From Oerskovia jenensis (GTDB lineage Bacteria > Actinomycetota > Actinomycetes > Actinomycetales > Cellulomonadaceae): DNA of 64,000 nucleotides. Of the stretch, positions 11,114-20,312 are shown one piece after another (position 1 is the stretch's first letter; each line of letters starts with the position of its first letter). The notes below the pieces were generated by a model. That model was given only the letters and a program-made list of their open reading frames with translations, was not told where the DNA came from and ran no database searches. The position numbers and the translations under genes are program-made. Where the stretch lies: NCBI RefSeq assembly GCF_016907235.1, contig NZ_JAFBBO010000001.1:248001-312000 (forward strand), read 5' to 3'.

Positions 11114-13480
11114 ATGACCAGCCAGGACACCGCGCACGAGGAGGCGGGGGAGCAGCTCACGCTGCTCCCCGCCCCGCCGGCGCCCCCTGCTGCCCGGGCG
11201 GGCAGGGCGGCCCGCCCGGTCGGCGCGCTGGAGATCGCGGGCGACCAGCCGGTCGCCCGCGTCGTCCTGGACCTGTCCCCGCACCACCTCGACCGCACGT
11301 TCGACTACCTGGTGCCGGCCGCGATGGCCGCGGACGCGCAGCCCGGCGTCCGGGTCAAGGCACGGTTCGGCCCGCAGGAGGTCGACGGGTTCGTCCTGGC
11401 CCGGGCGGACCACAGCGACCACGACGGCCGCCTCGTGCCGCTCAAGCGGCTCGTGTCCCCCGAGCGGGTGCTCACCCCTCAGGTCGCACAGCTGTGCCGC
11501 ACGGTCGCCGACCACTACGCGGGCACGCTCTCGGACGTGCTGCGCCTCGCGATCCCGCCGCGTCACGCGCGGGCCGAGGCGGCGCCGTCGGGCAGCGGGC
11601 CGGTCCCCACGGGGACCCCGGCGGACCCGACCACCCCCGACGAGGTGCGCGCGGCCCCGGGGTCCGCGCCCGCAGAGGCCGCCGCGCCCGCAGGGACCGC
11701 CGCGCCGACGAGGGCCGCCCCCGGGTCCGCGGCATCCGCAGCGGACCCGGCCCCGCCCGTCGGCCCGGGGCGCCCGTCCCAGTGGGCCGCCTACCGCGGG
11801 GGCGCCGCGTTCCTGAACCACCTGGTCGGCGGGTCGGCGCCCCGCGCGGTCTGGACGGCCCTGCCGGGCCGCGTGGCCGACGGCGTGCCCGTCCCCCGCG
11901 ATCGTCCCCCGGGCGGGCGCGGCACGGGCGAGGAGGACCCTGCGCAGGCCGTCCAGCACTGGGCGCTGGCCCTGGCCGAGGCCGTGCGGGCGACCGTGAC
12001 GGGCGGGCGCGGTGCGCTCGTCGTGCTGCCCGACGCACGGGACGTCGACCAGATGTCCCGTGCGCTCGAGCTCGCCGGCTACACGGCCCGCACGGCGCGC
12101 CAGGACGGGCAGTTCGTCCGGCTCACCGCGGACGAGGGCCCCTCGCCCCGGTACCGCAGCTTCCTCGCCGCGCTGCGGGGAGAGGTGCCCATCGTGATCG
12201 GGACGCGCGCCGCGGCGTTCGCGCCCGTCCGCGACCTGGGGCTCGTGGCGTGCTGGAACGACGGCGAGGAGACGCTCGCCGAGCCGCGCTCGCCCTACCC
12301 GCACGCCCGGGAGGTCCTCGCCCTGCGCAGCGAGCAGGAGGGGGCCGCGTTCCTGCTCGGCTCGGTCAGCCGCACGGTGCAGGCGCAGGCGCTGCTCGAG
12401 TCGGGCTGGGCCCGGGAGGTCGCTGCCCCCCGCGAGGTCCTGCGCGCGCGTGCCCCGCGGGTGCGGGCGCTGACGTCGGTCGAGCTCGCGGCCGAGGGCG
12501 CAGGAGCCGCCGCGCGCCTGCCGAGCGCGGCGTGGCGGGCCGTGCGGGACGCCCTGGGCACCGGGCCCGTGCTGGTCCAGGTCCCGCGCGCCGGGTACCT
12601 GCTCGTGGTGGCGTGCGCCCGCTGCCGCACGGCCGCGCACTGCGGCACGTGCCACGGACCCCTCATGCTGCCCGGTCCGGGCGCACCACCGCAGTGCGCG
12701 TGGTGCGGGGCCCTGGCCGGGGCGTGGTCGTGCGACGAGTGCCACTGGACGGGCCTGCGCTCGGTGCGGGTCGGGTCGGGCCGCACGGCCGAGGAGCTGG
12801 GCCGGGCCTTCCCGGGTGTCGCGGTGCGCGTCTCGGGGGCGAGCGCGCCGGGCGGGGTGATCTCCGCCGTCGGGCCGCGTCCCGCCGTGATCGTGGCGAC
12901 CCCGGGCGCAGAGCCCGTCGCCGAGGGCGGCTACGCCGCCGCGCTGCTGCTCGACGCGGCCCTGAGCACCGCGCACGTAGGCCTCGCGGTCGCCCAGGAC
13001 GCCCTGCACCGCTGGCTCGCGGCCGCAGGGCTCGTACGCTCGGCGCGCGAGGGCGGGCAGGTGCTGCTCGTGGGGGACGCGGCCCCCGGGCCCACCAACG
13101 CCCTGGTGCGCTGGGACCCGGCAGGCTTCGCCGACCGCGAGCTGGCCGAGCGCCGCGAGCTCGACCTGCCGCCCGCGGTGCGGGTCGCCGCCGTCACGGG
13201 CGACCGGCAGGCCGTGGACGCCGTCGTGTCCCGGGTGGGGCTCGCGGACGCCTCCACGACCCTGGGTCCCGTCGAGGTCCCCGAGACCGCGGGTCGCCCC
13301 GCGCGCGGGGCGACCGCGCGCGACGCCTCGCTGCAACCTCCCGTCCGGACGATCGTGCGCGTCCCGCTGCGCGAGGGGCGTGGGCTCGCGCGCGAGCTCT
13401 CGGCCTCCCTGGCGGTCCGCTCCGCGAAGCGCGAGGGTGGGAGCGTACGCGTCCAGCTCGACCCCAAGGAGATGTTGTGA
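11114..13480 (+). CDS. priA: PriA-like primosomal protein without helicase motifs
   Basis: This 788-aa protein has the PriA architecture: an N-terminal 3'-DNA-binding domain (RVVLDLSPHHLDRTFDYLVPA), a helicase-like core and a C-terminal region. The zinc-binding block with paired CxxC motifs lies near residues 498-545. The Walker A GxGKT is absent and the DEEH box is replaced by NDGEE, so it is unlikely to be an active ATPase. This degeneration is known for actinobacterial PriA. A low-complexity Ala/Pro-rich insert lies at about residues 152-218. The weak -10-like TGAGAT lies 6 nt before the ATG. Confidence 0.93.
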   Translation: MTSQDTAHEEAGEQLTLLPAPPAPPAARAGRAARPVGALEIAGDQPVARVVLDLSPHHLDRTFDYLVPAAMAADAQPGVRVKARFGPQEVDGFVLARADHSDHDGRLVPLKRLVSPERVLTPQVAQLCRTVADHYAGTLSDVLRLAIPPRHARAEAAPSGSGPVPTGTPADPTTPDEVRAAPGSAPAEAAAPAGTAAPTRAAPGSAASAADPAPPVGPGRPSQWAAYRGGAAFLNHLVGGSAPRAVWTALPGRVADGVPVPRDRPPGGRGTGEEDPAQAVQHWALALAEAVRATVTGGRGALVVLPDARDVDQMSRALELAGYTARTARQDGQFVRLTADEGPSPRYRSFLAALRGEVPIVIGTRAAAFAPVRDLGLVACWNDGEETLAEPRSPYPHAREVLALRSEQEGAAFLLGSVSRTVQAQALLESGWAREVAAPREVLRARAPRVRALTSVELAAEGAGAAARLPSAAWRAVRDALGTGPVLVQVPRAGYLLVVACARCRTAAHCGTCHGPLMLPGPGAPPQCAWCGALAGAWSCDECHWTGLRSVRVGSGRTAEELGRAFPGVAVRVSGASAPGGVISAVGPRPAVIVATPGAEPVAEGGYAAALLLDAALSTAHVGLAVAQDALHRWLAAAGLVRSAREGGQVLLVGDAAPGPTNALVRWDPAGFADRELAERRELDLPPAVRVAAVTGDRQAVDAVVSRVGLADASTTLGPVEVPETAGRPARGATARDASLQPPVRTIVRVPLREGRGLARELSASLAVRSAKREGGSVRVQLDPKEML

Positions 13481-14124
13481 GCACCGTCCCGCACGAGAAC
13501 CCGCCCGAGGCCCGGATCGACACGGTCCTGTTCGACTTCGGCAACGTCCTGGTGGCCTGGGACCCCTACGCCGCCTATGCGGGGCGCATGGACCGCGCCG
13601 ACGTCGAGGCGTTCTTCGAGGCCGTCGACTTCCCGACGTTCAACGCGCGTCAGGACGCGGGCCGGTCCTGGGCCGACGCGCGCCGCGAGGTCGCCGAGCA
13701 CCACCCCGAGCACGTGAGCTCCCTCGACGTGTACACCGAGAACTTCGCGGCGAGCCTGGTGGGCCCCGTGCCCGGCGTCGAGGAGGTCGTGTACGAGCTG
13801 CGCTCGCTCGGTGTGCGGCTGTACGGCCTGACGAACTGGTCCGCGGAGATGTTCCACGCGGCCGAGCCCGCCGCCCCCGCGGTCGGGCTCATGCAGGACG
13901 TGCTCGTCTCGGGGCGGGTGGGGCTCGTCAAGCCGGACCCGCGCATCTTCGAGGTCGCGACCGAGCGCTTCGCGCTGGACCCCGCGCGCACCCTGTTCGT
14001 CGACGACTCCGTGGCGAACGTCACGGCCGCCGCAGCGCTGGGTTTCCGGACGCTGCGCTTCGAGGACGCCGCAGGGCTGCGCGCTGCGCTGCGGGGACTC
14101 GGCGTGGGGGTCCGCGAGGTCTGA
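13477..14124 (+). CDS. HAD-superfamily hydrolase (subfamily IA)
   Basis: This 215-aa HAD enzyme has motif I FDFGNVLVAWD (about residue 17-27), motif II as the LTNWS segment, motif III as the Lys of GLVKPDPRIF, and motif IV FVDDSVANV. The 'FGNVL..WD' form is close to YihX/haloacid-dehalogenase-like sugar-phosphate phosphatases, but the substrate is not predictable. The GTG start overlaps the priA stop, so it is translationally coupled to priA. There is no sign that it works with PriA. It may only be carried in the operon. Confidence 0.9.
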   Translation: MSTVPHENPPEARIDTVLFDFGNVLVAWDPYAAYAGRMDRADVEAFFEAVDFPTFNARQDAGRSWADARREVAEHHPEHVSSLDVYTENFAASLVGPVPGVEEVVYELRSLGVRLYGLTNWSAEMFHAAEPAAPAVGLMQDVLVSGRVGLVKPDPRIFEVATERFALDPARTLFVDDSVANVTAAAALGFRTLRFEDAAGLRAALRGLGVGVREV

Positions 14125-14221
14125 CCGGGCACCCCTCACGCGCCCTCGCCTGCTCGCGGGGCGCCCGTCGTGGGAGCACGCGCAGACGGGTCCCGGCGCG
14201 GGACGCCAGGGGTGCACCGCC

Positions 14222-14227
14222 TAGACT
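14222..14227 (+). promoter_or_regulatory. -10 of leaderless fmt mRNA
   Basis: TAGACT is followed by 6 nt and then the fmt ATG. No Shine-Dalgarno is visible. Confidence 0.55.
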
Positions 14228-14233
14228 CGCCCC

Positions 14234-15187
14234 ATGCGTGTGCTCTTCGCCGGAACCCCGGACGTGGCCGTCCCGGCCCTCGATGCCCTGATCGACTCCC
14301 GGCACGAGGTGGTCGCCGTCCTCACCCGCGCCGACGCGCCCTCGGGCCGCGGCCGGAGGCTGACACCCAGCCCGGTGCGGGTGCGCGCCGAGGAGGCCGG
14401 GATCCCGGTCATCACCGACCGTCCCCGCGGCGAGGAGTTCGTGGCCCGCCTCGCGGCCCTGGACATCGACTGCGCGCCCGTCGTGGCGTACGGGGAGATC
14501 CTGCGCCGCGAGGTCCTCGACGTGCCGCGCTTCGGGTGGGTCAACCTGCACTTCTCGGTCCTGCCCGCCTGGCGCGGTGCGGCCCCCGTGCAGCGGGCGA
14601 TCATCGCGGGCGACGAGGTCACGGGAGCCACGACGTTCCTCATCGAGGAGGGCCTGGACTCGGGGCCCGTGCTGGGCACCATGACCGAGACCATCCGTGC
14701 CCGCGACACCGCGGGCGACCTCCTGGGGCGCCTCGCGACCTCGGGGTCCGGGCTGCTCGTGGCGACCCTGGACGCGATCGAGGACGGCCAGGCCTCCCCG
14801 GTCGTGCAGCCCGCCGAGGGCATCAGCACGGCCGCGAAGCTGACCCCCGAGGACGCCCGCGTGCACTGGACCCGCCCCGCGCTCGCGATCGACCGCCAGG
14901 TGCGCGGCTGCACGCCCGCCCCCGGCGCCTGGACCACGCTGCCCGACGGCGCCCGCCTGGGCCTGGGCCCCGTGACGCTCCGCCCCGACGTCCACGACCT
15001 GGCGCCCGGCGAGCTGCGCGCCGAGAAGCGTGAGGTCCTGGTGGGTACCGGCACGCACGCCGTCGCGCTCGGTGAGGTCGCGCCCGTGGGCAAGAAGCAC
15101 ATGGCCGCGACCGACTGGGCCCGCGGCGCCCGCCTGGGCGAGCACGTCCTCCTGGGCACCCCTGACGAGACGAAGGACCACGCATGA
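14234..15187 (+). CDS. fmt: Methionyl-tRNA formyltransferase
   Basis: Fmt formylates initiator Met-tRNA using 10-formyl-THF. The 317-aa protein begins [19 protein letters not shown] and carries the catalytic/formyl-binding segment [20 protein letters not shown] (about residue 105-124) and the C-terminal OB-like tRNA-binding domain. The ATG directly follows a -10 hexamer, so translation is probably leaderless. The stop overlaps the rsmB start (ATGA), a conserved coupling of a translation-initiation enzyme with an rRNA methylase. Confidence 0.97.
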   Translation: MRVLFAGTPDVAVPALDALIDSRHEVVAVLTRADAPSGRGRRLTPSPVRVRAEEAGIPVITDRPRGEEFVARLAALDIDCAPVVAYGEILRREVLDVPRFGWVNLHFSVLPAWRGAAPVQRAIIAGDEVTGATTFLIEEGLDSGPVLGTMTETIRARDTAGDLLGRLATSGSGLLVATLDAIEDGQASPVVQPAEGISTAAKLTPEDARVHWTRPALAIDRQVRGCTPAPGAWTTLPDGARLGLGPVTLRPDVHDLAPGELRAEKREVLVGTGTHAVALGEVAPVGKKHMAATDWARGARLGEHVLLGTPDETKDHA

Positions 15188-16836
15188 GCGGCGAGGCACG
15201 CACCGGCGGCACCCCCGGGCAGACCCCCGGGCAGAGCGGCGGGCAGGGTGGCGGCCACGGCGGCCACGGCGGCCCCGACCGCCGTGACGCACGCGGCCGC
15301 GAACGCGGCGCGGCCCGCGCCCGGGGCGCCGGGCAGCGTTCCGAGGTGGCCCCCTCGCAGCGCGCCAAGGGCGCCGACCCGGCGCGCAACGTCGCGTTCG
15401 ACGTCCTGCAGGAGGTCGCGACCTCCGACGCGTACGCCAACCTGGTCCTGCCCCCGCTGCTGCGCTCGCGCGGCATCCGCGGCCGCGACGCCGCGTTCGC
15501 GACCGAGCTCGCCTACGGCACCCTGCGCCTGCGCGGACGCTACGACGCGATCATCGCCCAGTGCGTCGACCGCCCCCTCGACCAGGTCGACCCGAACGTG
15601 CTCGACCTGCTGCGCCTGGGCGCCCACCAGCTCCTGGGCATGCGCGTGGCCCAGCACGCGGCCGTCTCGGAGACCGTGGGCCTGGCCCGCGCCCGCGCGG
15701 GGGCCGGCAGCGCACAGTTCGTCAACGCGGTCCTGCGCAAGATCTCGCGCTCGACCCTCGAGGAGTGGCTCGAGGCCATCTCCGCCGACGCGCCCGACGA
15801 CGTCACGCGCCTCGCCCTCACGCAGTCCCACCCGGTGTGGATCGCCCGGGCGATGCGCGAGGCCCTGGTCGGGACGGGACGCTCCGCCGACGACCTGGCC
15901 GAGCTCCTCGAGGCCGACAACACCGCGCCGCGCGTCACGCTCGTCGCCCGCCCGGGCCTGGTCAGCCGCGAGCGCCTCGCCGGCGAGGTCACGCACGACG
16001 TGCGCGGGGACGCCACGACCACCCCCGGGCGCTGGACGCCCACGGCCCTGGTCCTGTCCGGCTCGGACCCGGCGGCGATCCCCGCGGTCCGGTACGGGGC
16101 CGCCGGGGTCCAGGACGAGGGCTCCCAGCTCGTGACGCTCGCGTTCGCGGCCACACCCACGCTGCCCGCAACGCCTGCGGGCAGCGTCGGTACCGGGGAG
16201 ACGGCGGGTGACCCGTCCGACGGCGCAGCGAACCCCGACGAGCGCTGGCTCGACCTGTGCGCGGGCCCGGGCGGCAAGGCCGCGCTCCTGGCCTCCCTCG
16301 CGGGCGAGCAGGGCGCACGCATCGTCGCGAACGAGGTCGCCCCCCACCGGGCCCGCCTGGTCGAGCAGGCGCTCGCGGCCGTGCCCGCCGACGCGGTTGA
16401 ACGCGTCCAGGTCGGTGACGGACGCCAGGTGGGGGTCGAGGAGCCCGGGGCGTACGACCGCGTGCTCGTCGACGCCCCGTGCACGGGCCTGGGCGCGCTG
16501 CGTCGTCGACCCGAGTCGCGCTGGCGCCGCACCCCCGGGGACATCGCGACCCTCACGACCCTGCAGCGCGAGCTCCTCGGCTCGGCCCTGGACGCCGTGC
16601 GCCCGGGCGGCGTCGTCGGGTACGTGACGTGCTCCCCGCACCTCGCGGAGACCCAGCTCGTGGTCAAGGACGTCCTGGCCGGGCGCGACGACGTCGAGGT
16701 CCTCGACGCGGCCGCCGCGGTGCGTCAGGTCGCCGGGGACGACATCCCCCTCGCGGACCGCACCGACGTGCAGCTGTGGCCCCACGTCCACGGGACCGAC
16801 GCGATGCACCTGACGCTGCTGCGCCGTCGGGCCTGA
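15184..16836 (+). CDS. rsmB: 16S rRNA m5C967 methyltransferase
   Basis: RsmB methylates cytosine 967 of 16S rRNA. It has a long Gly/His/Arg-rich N-terminal tail (about 50 residues), a NusB-like RNA-binding domain (about 60-190) and a C-terminal Rossmann methyltransferase with SAM motif [16 protein letters not shown] (about 356-371), the conserved DAPCTGLG motif (Cys about 434) and the second catalytic TCSPH (Cys about 482). At 550 aa it is long, mostly because of the tail. Its ATG overlaps the fmt stop. Confidence 0.95.
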   Translation: MSGEARTGGTPGQTPGQSGGQGGGHGGHGGPDRRDARGRERGAARARGAGQRSEVAPSQRAKGADPARNVAFDVLQEVATSDAYANLVLPPLLRSRGIRGRDAAFATELAYGTLRLRGRYDAIIAQCVDRPLDQVDPNVLDLLRLGAHQLLGMRVAQHAAVSETVGLARARAGAGSAQFVNAVLRKISRSTLEEWLEAISADAPDDVTRLALTQSHPVWIARAMREALVGTGRSADDLAELLEADNTAPRVTLVARPGLVSRERLAGEVTHDVRGDATTTPGRWTPTALVLSGSDPAAIPAVRYGAAGVQDEGSQLVTLAFAATPTLPATPAGSVGTGETAGDPSDGAANPDERWLDLCAGPGGKAALLASLAGEQGARIVANEVAPHRARLVEQALAAVPADAVERVQVGDGRQVGVEEPGAYDRVLVDAPCTGLGALRRRPESRWRRTPGDIATLTTLQRELLGSALDAVRPGGVVGYVTCSPHLAETQLVVKDVLAGRDDVEVLDAAAAVRQVAGDDIPLADRTDVQLWPHVHGTDAMHLTLLRRRA

Positions 16837-16851
16837 GACGCCCCTGCCGAC

Positions 16852-16887
16852 GGCCGGGCCGGGTGGTGAAGGCCACCCGGCCCGGCC
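16852..16887 (+). terminator. Strong hairpin after rsmB
   Basis: Perfect 15-bp GC-rich arms with a 6-nt loop (TGAAGG) start 16 nt after the rsmB stop. It separates the fmt-rsmB operon from rpe, which has its own -10 hexamer. Confidence 0.65.
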
Positions 16888-16922
16888 CTCGCGGGTTCCC
16901 CGCAGGGCGCGCGGGCGCCCTC

Positions 16923-16928
16923 TAGGCT
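16923..16928 (+). promoter_or_regulatory. -10 of leaderless rpe mRNA
   Basis: TAGGCT ends 7 nt before the rpe ATG, with no ribosome-binding site between them. Confidence 0.55.
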
Positions 16929-16935
16929 GGTGCCC

Positions 16936-17598
16936 ATGTCCGCACTCATCGCCCCCAGCATCCTGTCCGCCGACTTCGCGAACCTCGAGCGCGACCTGGG
17001 CGCGATCGCGACCGCCGACTACGCGCACGTCGACGTCATGGACAACCACTTCGTGCCCAACCTGACCCTGGGGCTGCCGATCTTCGAGCGCCTCGCCCAG
17101 GTGTCCCCGGTGCCGCTCGACGCGCACCTCATGATCGCCGACCCCGACCGCTGGGCCCCCGGCTACGCCGAGGCGGGCGCCGCGTCCGTCACCTTCCACG
17201 CCGAGGCCGCCACGGCCCCCGTGCGCCTGGCCCGCGAGCTGCGCCGCCTGGGCTCGCGGGCGGGCCTCGCGCTGCGCCCCGCGACGGCGGTCGAGCCGTT
17301 CCTGGACCTGCTGCCCGAGTTCGACATGCTCCTGGTCATGTCCGTCGAACCAGGCTTCGGCGGCCAGTCCTTCATCGAGGGCGTGCTGCCCAAGGTCCGC
17401 CGCATCCGCGACGCCGTGTCCGAGGCCGGCCTCGACGTGTGGGTCCAGGTCGACGGCGGCATCTCGCGCGCCACCATCGAGCGCGCGGCCGAGGCCGGCG
17501 CCAACGTGTTCGTCGCGGGCTCGGCCGTGTACGGGGCCGAGAACGTCCCCGACGAGATCGCGGCCCTGCGGGCGCTCGCGGACCAGCACACGCACTGA
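16936..17598 (+). CDS. rpe: Ribulose-phosphate 3-epimerase
   Basis: Rpe interconverts ribulose 5-phosphate and xylulose 5-phosphate in the pentose phosphate pathway. The 220-aa TIM barrel shows [32 protein letters not shown] (metal ligand His/Asp), DAHLMI and the [10 protein letters not shown] loop. It lies directly upstream of the riboflavin operon, a linkage known in actinobacteria and sensible because ribulose 5-phosphate is a riboflavin precursor. ATG 16936 is preferred over GTG 16930 because it matches the family start and the leaderless -10 spacing. Confidence 0.97.
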   Translation: MSALIAPSILSADFANLERDLGAIATADYAHVDVMDNHFVPNLTLGLPIFERLAQVSPVPLDAHLMIADPDRWAPGYAEAGAASVTFHAEAATAPVRLARELRRLGSRAGLALRPATAVEPFLDLLPEFDMLLVMSVEPGFGGQSFIEGVLPKVRRIRDAVSEAGLDVWVQVDGGISRATIERAAEAGANVFVAGSAVYGAENVPDEIAALRALADQHTH

Positions 17599-17619
17599 CC
17601 GCCGCACCGGTGCCGGGGG

Positions 17620-17766
17620 GCGTGGGCCTTCGTCGGCGCGTCGCTCGGGTGGTGGACGCCTCGCGAGGAGGCGGAGCCGTTCCTCCTGTGGCCCGCTCTG
17701 GTCGTCCTGGGACTGGGGATCGTCGGACAGTTCGCGTCGGACTGCTTCCGCACGCCGCGCGCCTGA
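17620..17766 (+). pseudogene. Possible remnant of a small membrane protein gene
   Basis: Immediately after rpe, and in the same frame, 48 codons run to a TGA with almost only G/C third positions. They encode a Trp-rich segment (WAFVGASLGWWTPREE) and a hydrophobic stretch (LLWPALVVLGLGIVG). There is no ATG, GTG or TTG in this frame after the rpe stop, so it cannot be an intact gene. It looks like the 3' end of a membrane-protein gene whose 5' part was lost. Chance coding-like composition in GC-rich DNA remains possible. Confidence 0.35.
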
Positions 17767-17964
17767 CGAGGCTGGCTGCGCCAGCGTGTCCGGTCCGCGC
17801 GCCTGCGGTCGTTCACATCGTCCCAGCCCCCGGGACGGAGCGGATCGAGGTCCTGCGGTGGAAGGCCGGTGTGGCATGCTGGGTGAAGGCGAGACGCCGA
17901 CGCGGTGCCCCCCCAGGGGGCGCGAGCCAGGGTCTCGACGGCCAGCAGAACGAGCAGTACGCAC

Positions 17965-18090
17965 ACACGTGCTCCGGGGTCGGTGCAATTCCGAGCCGGC
18001 GGTGACAGTCCGCGACCCACGCCTCGGCGTGGTTGACCTGGTGGAACTCCAGGACCGACGGTGAAAGTCCGGATGGGAGGAAGTACGTGG
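17965..18090 (+). promoter_or_regulatory. FMN riboswitch (RFN element)
   Basis: The conserved RFN blocks are present in order: GGGGTCGGTGCAATTCCGA, CCGGCGGTGACAGTCCGCGA, the variable GCCTCGGCGTGG hairpin, GGTGGAACTCCAG, ACCGACGGTGAAAGTCCGG and ATGGGAG. It lies 115 nt before ribD. Downstream, CCCGG at 18173-18177 can pair with CCGGG at 18191-18195, next to the ribD ribosome site GGGAGGAGG, which suggests FMN control of translation initiation. FMN binding should shut off the rib operon. Confidence 0.95.
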
Positions 18091-18204
18091 CGGCGCGGGG
18101 CGGAGCCCTGTGCCGTGGTGTCGTGACGTCCGTGGACCCTCGGGTCCCGTGGCGTCGTCGACGACCCCTCACCCCGGAGCATCGTGCTCACCGGGAGGAG
18201 GATC

Positions 18205-19602
18205 ATGGGCGCCAGGCCCTCACTGACGATCGACGCCGCGATGGTGCGCGCGCTCGAGCTGGCCGCACGCGGCCCCGCCCACGGCCCCAACCCCCGCGTG
18301 GGCGCCGTCCTGCTGGGCCCGGCGCCCCGCCCGCTCGACTCCCTGCCCGACGCCGCCGCCCGGGGCCCCGTGGACGACGCGTCCCGGGTGGTGCTCGCCG
18401 AGGGCTTCCACCGTGGTGCCGGGACACCGCACGCCGAGGCGGCCGCGCTGGCCGACGCCCGGGGGCGCGGCGTGGACGTGCGGGGCGCGACGGCCGTGGT
18501 GACGCTCGAACCGTGCAACCACACCGGACGCACGGGGCCGTGCGCGCAGGCGCTGCTGGACGCGGGCGTCGCCGAGGTCGTGTACGCCGTGGCCGACCCC
18601 AACCCTGTCGCGACCGGGGGCGGCGATCACCTGCGCGCGGCCGGGGTCCGGGTGGCCACGGGGCTGCGCGAGGCCGAGGGGGAGCACCTCCTGGGCCCCT
18701 GGCTGGTCGCTGTGCGCCGCGGGAGCCCGTACGTGACCCTCAAGCTCGCCTCGACCCTCGACGGGCGCGTGGCGGCCGCCGACGGCACCTCGCAGTGGAT
18801 CACCGGTCCCGCTGCCCGCGCGCACGCCCACCGGGTCCGGGCGCAGGTCGACGCGGTCCTCGTGGGCACCGGGACCGTCGTCGCGGACGACCCGTCGCTC
18901 ACGGCGCGCACGCCCTCTCCGGCGAGCGCCACAGGGGAGCCGGCGCCTGGGCTCGCCGAGCATCAGCCCCTGCGTGTCGCTGGTGGGGTGGTCGGGCCGG
19001 CGCCCGGGCTTGCCGAGCATCAGCCCCTGCGTGTCGCTGGTGGGGTGGTCGGGCTGGGGGCCGGGCTTGCCGAGCATCAGCCCCTGCGCGTCGTCGTCGG
19101 GCTCCGTGACCTGCCTCCGCACCTGCGGCTCGCCCCGCAGGGGGCGTGGACCACCGACGGGGGCGGACCCGTGCTGCACGTGCGCACGCACGACGTCCGC
19201 GCGGTCCTGGCCGAGCTGGCCGCGCGGGAGGTGCGTCACGTCCTGGTCGAGGGCGGCCCGGGACTCGCGACGGCGTTCCTCGCGGCGGGAGTGGTCGACG
19301 AGGTCCACGCCTACCTCGCTCCCGTGCTCCTGGGCACGGGCCTGGGGGCCGTGGGTGACCTGGGTGTGGCCACGCTCGCCGACGCCCCCCGTCTCCTCAC
19401 GCACGACGTCCAGCGCCTCGGCCCGGACGTCCTGGTCGTGGCCCGCGTCCTGCCCGTCGTGTCGCCGGTGCCCCACGCGCCTGCTGGTCCCGCCGCTGAC
19501 CTCACTGCCTCGGACCTCACCGCGCCGGGATCGCCCGTGCCCGGTGCCCCGACCTCCACCCACGCCAGCACCCACCGCACCACCCCCGAACAGGAGACGT
19601 GA
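18205..19602 (+). CDS. ribD: Bifunctional pyrimidine deaminase/reductase RibD with internal tandem repeat
   Basis: RibD carries out the deaminase and reductase steps after GTP cyclohydrolase II. The N-terminal deaminase has the zinc site HAE (TPHAEAAAL, near residue 76) and LEPCNHTGRTGPC. The C-terminal reductase has KLASTLDGRVAAADGTSQWITG and VEGGPGLATAFL. The start ATG 18205 follows GGGAGGAGG by 6 nt. Residues 246-302 consist of three 19-residue copies around GLAEHQPLRV. Only the last continues into the normal VVVGLRD strand, so the first two look like an in-frame duplication. The C-terminal 45 residues are Pro/Thr/Ser-rich. The protein has 465 aa, longer than usual. Confidence 0.95.
   Translation: MGARPSLTIDAAMVRALELAARGPAHGPNPRVGAVLLGPAPRPLDSLPDAAARGPVDDASRVVLAEGFHRGAGTPHAEAAALADARGRGVDVRGATAVVTLEPCNHTGRTGPCAQALLDAGVAEVVYAVADPNPVATGGGDHLRAAGVRVATGLREAEGEHLLGPWLVAVRRGSPYVTLKLASTLDGRVAAADGTSQWITGPAARAHAHRVRAQVDAVLVGTGTVVADDPSLTARTPSPASATGEPAPGLAEHQPLRVAGGVVGPAPGLAEHQPLRVAGGVVGLGAGLAEHQPLRVVVGLRDLPPHLRLAPQGAWTTDGGGPVLHVRTHDVRAVLAELAAREVRHVLVEGGPGLATAFLAAGVVDEVHAYLAPVLLGTGLGAVGDLGVATLADAPRLLTHDVQRLGPDVLVVARVLPVVSPVPHAPAGPAADLTASDLTAPGSPVPGAPTSTHASTHRTTPEQET
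18940..19110 (+). repeat. 57-bp tandem repeat inside ribD, about three copies
   Basis: Copies span 18940-18996, 18997-19053 and 19054-19110 with an exact 57-bp period. Copies 1 and 2 differ at only two bases, both silent. Copy 3 diverges at its first codons and in its last third. Each copy encodes 19 residues and starts on a codon boundary, so the ribD frame is kept. Confidence 0.95.
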
Positions 19603-20312
19603 TGTTCACCGGAATCGTCGAAGAGATCGGCACGGTCCACGAGATCGCGTTCCCCGGGGGTGAGACCTCCGACGCCGTCCTGACCGTGCACGGCCCCCTC
19701 GCCACCTCGGACGCCCACCTGGGCGACTCGATCGCCGTCGACGGCGTGTGCCTGACCGTGACGGGCGTCGGACAGGACGGCACCTTCACGGCCGACGTCA
19801 TGCCCGAGTCGCTGCGCCGCACCGCCCTGGGCGACCTGCGTCCCGGGTCGCGCGTGAACCTCGAGCGGGCCGTGCGCGCCGACACACGCCTGGGCGGACA
19901 CATCGTGCAGGGGCACGTCGACGGCGTCGGGGCCCTCGTGAGCCGCGCACCGGGGGAGCGGTGGGACGACCTGGTCCTGTCCGCGCCACCGGGGCTGACG
20001 CGCTACGTCGCGGAGAAGGGCTCCATCACCGTCAGCGGGGTGTCCCTGACGGTGACCCACGTGGACGACGCCTCGTTCGGCGTGTCCCTGATCCCCACGA
20101 CGCTCGAGGCCACGATCCTCGGTTCCCTGACCCCCGGGGACCGGGTCAACCTCGAGGTCGACGTCCTCGCGAAGTACGTCGAGAGACTCCTCGCGGCCGG
20201 CGCCCCGACCGGGCGGACGGGCCCGGACGAACGGGCGCTCGCGGACGTGGACGCGTCGGCGAGCACCACCGGCCCGGCGAGCTCACACAGCCCCAGCGCA
20301 GCACAGGAATGA
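19602..20312 (+). CDS. ribE: Riboflavin synthase alpha subunit
   Basis: This enzyme dismutates two 6,7-dimethyl-8-ribityllumazine molecules to riboflavin. It begins [12 protein letters not shown] and shows the two lumazine-binding repeats (about residues 1-97 and 98-195), with [10 protein letters not shown] between them. It has 236 aa, with a polar Ala/Thr/Ser-rich tail beyond the family core. The ATG overlaps the ribD stop (TGATG), and its own stop overlaps the ribBA start. The gene is called ribC in some species. Confidence 0.95.
   Translation: MFTGIVEEIGTVHEIAFPGGETSDAVLTVHGPLATSDAHLGDSIAVDGVCLTVTGVGQDGTFTADVMPESLRRTALGDLRPGSRVNLERAVRADTRLGGHIVQGHVDGVGALVSRAPGERWDDLVLSAPPGLTRYVAEKGSITVSGVSLTVTHVDDASFGVSLIPTTLEATILGSLTPGDRVNLEVDVLAKYVERLLAAGAPTGRTGPDERALADVDASASTTGPASSHSPSAAQE

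Noticed and set aside
14221-17988. 1255-codon minus-strand frame opposite fmt-rsmB-rpe
   Set aside because: It is an antisense shadow of three conserved genes, crosses gene boundaries and has no recognisable domain.
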